Shown here: one piece after another, positions 60,873-64,000 of the stretch
How positions within the stretch are numbered: the stretch's first letter is position 1
Layout: each line of letters opens with the position of its first letter
NCBI GenBank assembly: GCA_026075535.2
Contig: AP026545.1
Location: forward strand, 3,038,001-3,102,000
DNA: 64,000 bases
Source: Tricholoma matsutake
Taxonomy: Eukaryota; Basidiomycota; Agaricomycetes; Agaricales; Tricholomataceae
Reading direction: 5' to 3'
Notes under the pieces: model-generated
Seen by the model: only the letters and a program-made list of their open reading frames with translations
What the model was told of the DNA's origin: nothing
Database searches by the model: none
Translations under genes and position numbers: made by a program

Positions 60873-62885
60873 GTCAGTAATGGAGCCCTATATTGACCCC
60901 TGGCCAGCTGTGCCTGAGGATTTGGAGCTACCAAGAAAGTGAGAGGAAGTGCCGCCCTGCCGAGCTGTGCCGCCGCTTAGGGAATGTGCTCATGATCAAC
61001 AATAGAAGAGATAAGATTATCATCAATCGCACGAATTTTCGGAGATTGCCTATGGGTTGTACAAAAGATGTTTCAAGCAAGGTAACAAGCTATTTTCTCG
61101 TGAATTGTAAGAAATGTTTCCTTCCCGAACCAAATTTTACAACGATTGTTTCATTTTTCAACATGCGCAAACAGACTTCTCCTATTTTAGGTACATTAGG
61201 GGCAGATCCAGTCGTCGTCAACCTCGGTTGACGACGAGCGGCACACTGGGTGTTGCCATGTTTTCAGTACTCCCTGTGGCAGCTCATTTTGAATATCCGT
61301 TAGCAAGGGTTTATGCTGGCGCTTGTGAAATTTTAAAGTTCTTTTTGTAGAAGTCATCTATGCTAAGTATACATAACGTGCTAAAATATATGAGGTATAC
61401 CAAACTCGTTCATCAGGACTCTCGGGAAGAGCTGTTGAACTGAGAGAACCCCTATTTACATAAATGAGTATGTTTGATTTATAATATAAGCACAGGTAAC
61501 AGCAATCAGTTCCAGATGTACACTTGCAAAAATTAGTATATACACCTTTCCTGGCGTCGAGTTACTCTTCGGGGGTCATACTTACATCAAATGTCCACTT
61601 CATATTTCTAAACCCTTATTCACCATGTCATCTATGAGGCGTGTCACTTTTCTAGTTTCCACTTCTGCGTAGTCTCGATACCAACCTCTACCACGATTTT
61701 GAAGACAATCGTTCAAACGTTATAGACTTCTGTATGCTGTTACCCCTGTTGAATGAACACCGGCAGCCTCGTTGGAAAGATGCTATGCGTTTTATCATGC
61801 CATTCTTCATTATATGCCGTTCTCTGCATCTGTAGTCCAAGTTATACTTCTGGTGATTCATGTCCAGATTATCATTTCGGAAGTCGTCAGCCTCTATGCC
61901 TAACTTATTGAACTCACCACCTTCAGGTAGCGCTGACGAGCTCGTGACTACGGCAGCAAGCAGCTTAGAGCAGAATCGCTTCGGTGCCATGGTGCCAAAG
62001 AGGTTTGATCGTACAAGCCATTTTGGTAGGAACTCCGCTTGGTTCCACACTATCTATCACTATCGAGGTCCGGGGAATGTCTTGGGCACCGACACTCACC
62101 ACAATAACGACTAGCTAGGGCGTGACCCTTGGACATTATAGCGTATGGGCAATATGCCAGTGCTACCTTCCTCCAAACAGGAATGCATTTTTCATGCGCT
62201 GCATGGCTACGCCTAACGCAGGAATCAGCTTCCACGAAATGGTCCATCATTTGAGTGCGAACACGTATTTCTTTGCTTCTCCCGAATGCTAATTACTGAG
62301 AGTCTAGCAAATTACGCAGGTTTGGCTGACAAAGAGTCGCCGATCGGCTGCATATATCTAGATCCTGAATCAACGGCGATTTTGAGCTTGATGAGCATCA
62401 GGAACTTCAGGGCAATTTCCATCAATGAAGGTGACGTACACTCGACTGATCATGAATGGACTCGGATAAATTTCAACGGTCAACAACCATCTTTGGAGTT
62501 CTGGCACCACATTCGCTGGAGATATTTAGTTCCTGACCATGCCGATATCGTGGGTGAACTCAGGGAGTTGAGTCCTTCCCATGCTATGCTTGAAAGTACT
62601 TATACTCCGGGCAAAGCGAGGGTAAACTCTGGGTTACTTGCATATTTTTGGTACATACTTACTTCCATTCATGCATCACGCCTGTGTAAATGCATGACAC
62701 TGATGTGACACGAAAATTTAGTCGTCACGGTGCCGAGTATCTTCTTGGAGCTCTTACGGAATGGGAGCCTATGATATAGAGTATTTTCGGCTATTAGCTA
62801 TTTTCTGATACGCGTCTCCCTTCCGTGGTATGTAAGGTGGAACCAAAGAATTTCTAACAAGAGACCCAATCCTCCGAGAAAAAAG
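60873..62885. other. 2-kb interval without a recognised gene
   Basis: The left part includes the SDR promoter. A perfect 10-bp inverted repeat with 2-base centre (GTCGTCAACC-TC-GGTTGACGAC) is at 61214-61235. Two open frames, 61688-62050 (-) and 62286-62708 (+), have no known domain, weak coding look and no splice partners I could find. No transposon ends or tRNA were found. Confidence 0.5.
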
Positions 62886-63677
62886 ATGTATTTTTCATCT
62901 CTCGCGTTCCTCCTTCCCCTCGTTGGACTTGTCGTCGGGCAAGACTGGAGCCTTGAAGTAGTGAAGGATGCATTTGATGATGCCGCTGTATCCCCAGATT
63001 TTCATGATCCACCATTCCTGACTGATGTTTGACCGGCAGATTCCATCTGACTTGAGTCTTAACTTTGACCCGAGTGTCTTGCTGGAAGTCAGCCTGCCTC
63101 AGACATCAGGAGATTCAATCACACTTCACGCAGGAATTCATCTTCCACTAAATGGTACGCCGTCCTTTGAATAATCTGCTGAGAGTGTGTGATTGAACCG
63201 TCTCTAGCGACTGTTGGCCCCCCCAGTTTCGGCATTCGTGGAGAAGCCACAGGACCCTTCGTTATCGCAATGGTCGATCCTGATACGCCTGCGCCATGGA
63301 CGCGGACCGCCGGGGTCCAGGTTCGCCATTTCCTTGGTGCGAACTTTGTTGAAAGATCGACTCGCTTTTCGTTTGGCTGGCATGACCTAAAAAATACCAC
63401 GGCAGCCATCTCTCACTTTATACAACCTAGGCCAGCCCCTGGTTCATCCTATCATCGGTGTGTATTTAATATTTTCTTGCTAAAACTGACAGTGACCTTT
63501 ATCAGGTACACTTTCCTCTTGTTCAAGCAACCTCCCGGATTTAATAATCAGACGGTGGTCACACCCACTACATCCGTTTTTACCTTCAACGTTAGCGAAT
63601 TTGCTGCTGCGACGGACCTTGGAAACCCGATCGGTGGAACTTTCATGCTCGTTGCACCCAATCCGCCCGTAGCGTAG
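62886..63677 (+). CDS. Secreted PEBP-family protein
   Basis: Four exons (62886-62987, 63040-63154, 63208-63457, 63506-63677) give 212 residues. A signal peptide is clear: MYFSSLAFLLPLVGLVVG with cleavage likely before QDW. The body has IPSDLSLNFDPSVLLEV, PFVIAMVDPDTPAPWTR (the DPDxP anion-binding motif of phosphatidylethanolamine-binding proteins), VRHFLGANF, and YTFLLFKQPPGF. GAxHR-type residues are partly changed (SSYHRYTFLL). Cytosolic relatives (Tfs1) inhibit carboxypeptidase Y; secreted versions are common in fungi and of unclear function. The ligand pocket Asp and Pro residues are kept. It ends TAG at 63675. Confidence 0.88.
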
Positions 63678-64000
63678 AAGGATTTTAGACTTGAACCAAA
63701 ACTCGAAACCCTGTCAACTTAGCAGATAGAGTAAGGATTTACATATCATTTGTCGAACTTGAAGAAAGGGTGAGTGTCCGTGGAGAGCTGTTAAGAGCAG
63801 AACTACTAGTAGGGTTGTAGAGATTCATCAGCAAGAGGCTTACGATAAGGGGAGGGTGCCAAACAGTGGCAAAACACCTCTTGATTACAAAACCAATCAA
63901 AAACCAATGTTCATCGCAGAGGCCGAACGAAAGCCGGGTTTCGTCCATGTTCTACTGATAACGACAGGAAGTGTTGCGTCTGTAAAGGCGCCTTTGATCG
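63678..64000. other. Right-edge flank
   Basis: A 69-codon minus-strand frame (63739-63948) has no recognised domain. It could be the first exon or 3' part of a gene beyond the window, but nothing supports this. Confidence 0.4.

Noticed and set aside
61688..62050. 120-codon minus-strand frame
   Set aside because: No domain and composition unlike neighbouring genes.
62286..62708. 140-codon plus-strand frame in the 61-63 kb interval
   Set aside because: No recognisable family, no splice partners; it could be a decayed gene but cannot be supported.

Overview
This is a piece of a basidiomycete genome, most likely an Agaricomycete. Host genes are broken by many 45-65 bp introns with GT-AG ends (some GC-AG). 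Orthologues of core eukaryotic genes are readable after splicing. A DUF6533 seven-helix membrane protein and a degenerate kinase-like protein of mushroom type are present, and the transposons are fungal: a chromodomain Ty3/gypsy, a Tad-like LINE carrying RNase H, and a hAT. No bacterial features, rRNA, tRNA or CRISPR were seen.

Positions 1-19.5 kb are a stack of nested transposons whose order can be read from target-site duplications. The oldest is a Ty3/gypsy copy (gypsy-1, 1 to about 3.2 kb) that enters from the left edge and carries eight in-frame TGA codons. A LINE (LINE-1, 3185-19440) landed in its 3' LTR, leaving a 15-bp duplication (3170-3184 and 19441-19455). LINE-1 was then hit twice: by a second gypsy (gypsy-2, about 8907-14671) inside the reverse-transcriptase domain, and by a hAT element (17349-19027, 8-bp duplication GAAATAGA) near the end of ORF2. 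LINE-1 has two tandem, diverged copies of its gag-like ORF1 upstream of ORF2.

Positions 19.8-64 kb are gene-dense euchromatin. In order: SSZ1-like ribosome-associated Hsp70 (-), UBP14/USP5-type deubiquitinase (+), CCT3 chaperonin subunit (-), DGK1-type CTP-dependent diacylglycerol kinase (-), RPS22/uS8 (-), RPS17/eS17 (+), a BuGZ/ZNF207-like zinc-finger protein (+), histidinol-phosphatase (+), a DUF6533 membrane protein (+), cohesin SMC3 (-), complex I 51-kDa subunit (-), a kinase-like protein (-), the nuclear exosome RNase RRP6 (+), an MFS transporter (+), a 5'-truncated LINE-2 (-), dihydrolipoyl dehydrogenase (+), an unrecognised small gene (-), a small membrane protein (-), an SDR oxidoreductase (-) and a secreted PEBP-family protein (+). 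The genes do not form one pathway. Several sit as divergent pairs with short shared promoters (SSZ1/UBP14, RPS22/RPS17, kinase-like/RRP6).

Main points for a second look: the LINE with duplicated ORF1; decay of the retroelements almost only by TGA at arginine codons; a covarying hairpin at the start of both gypsy LTRs; five candidate GC-AG introns in three genes, one splitting the catalytic cysteine box of the deubiquitinase; and the LINE-2 insertion just upstream of the dihydrolipoyl dehydrogenase start. Exon boundaries were read by eye from splice sites and family conservation, so single boundaries may be wrong.
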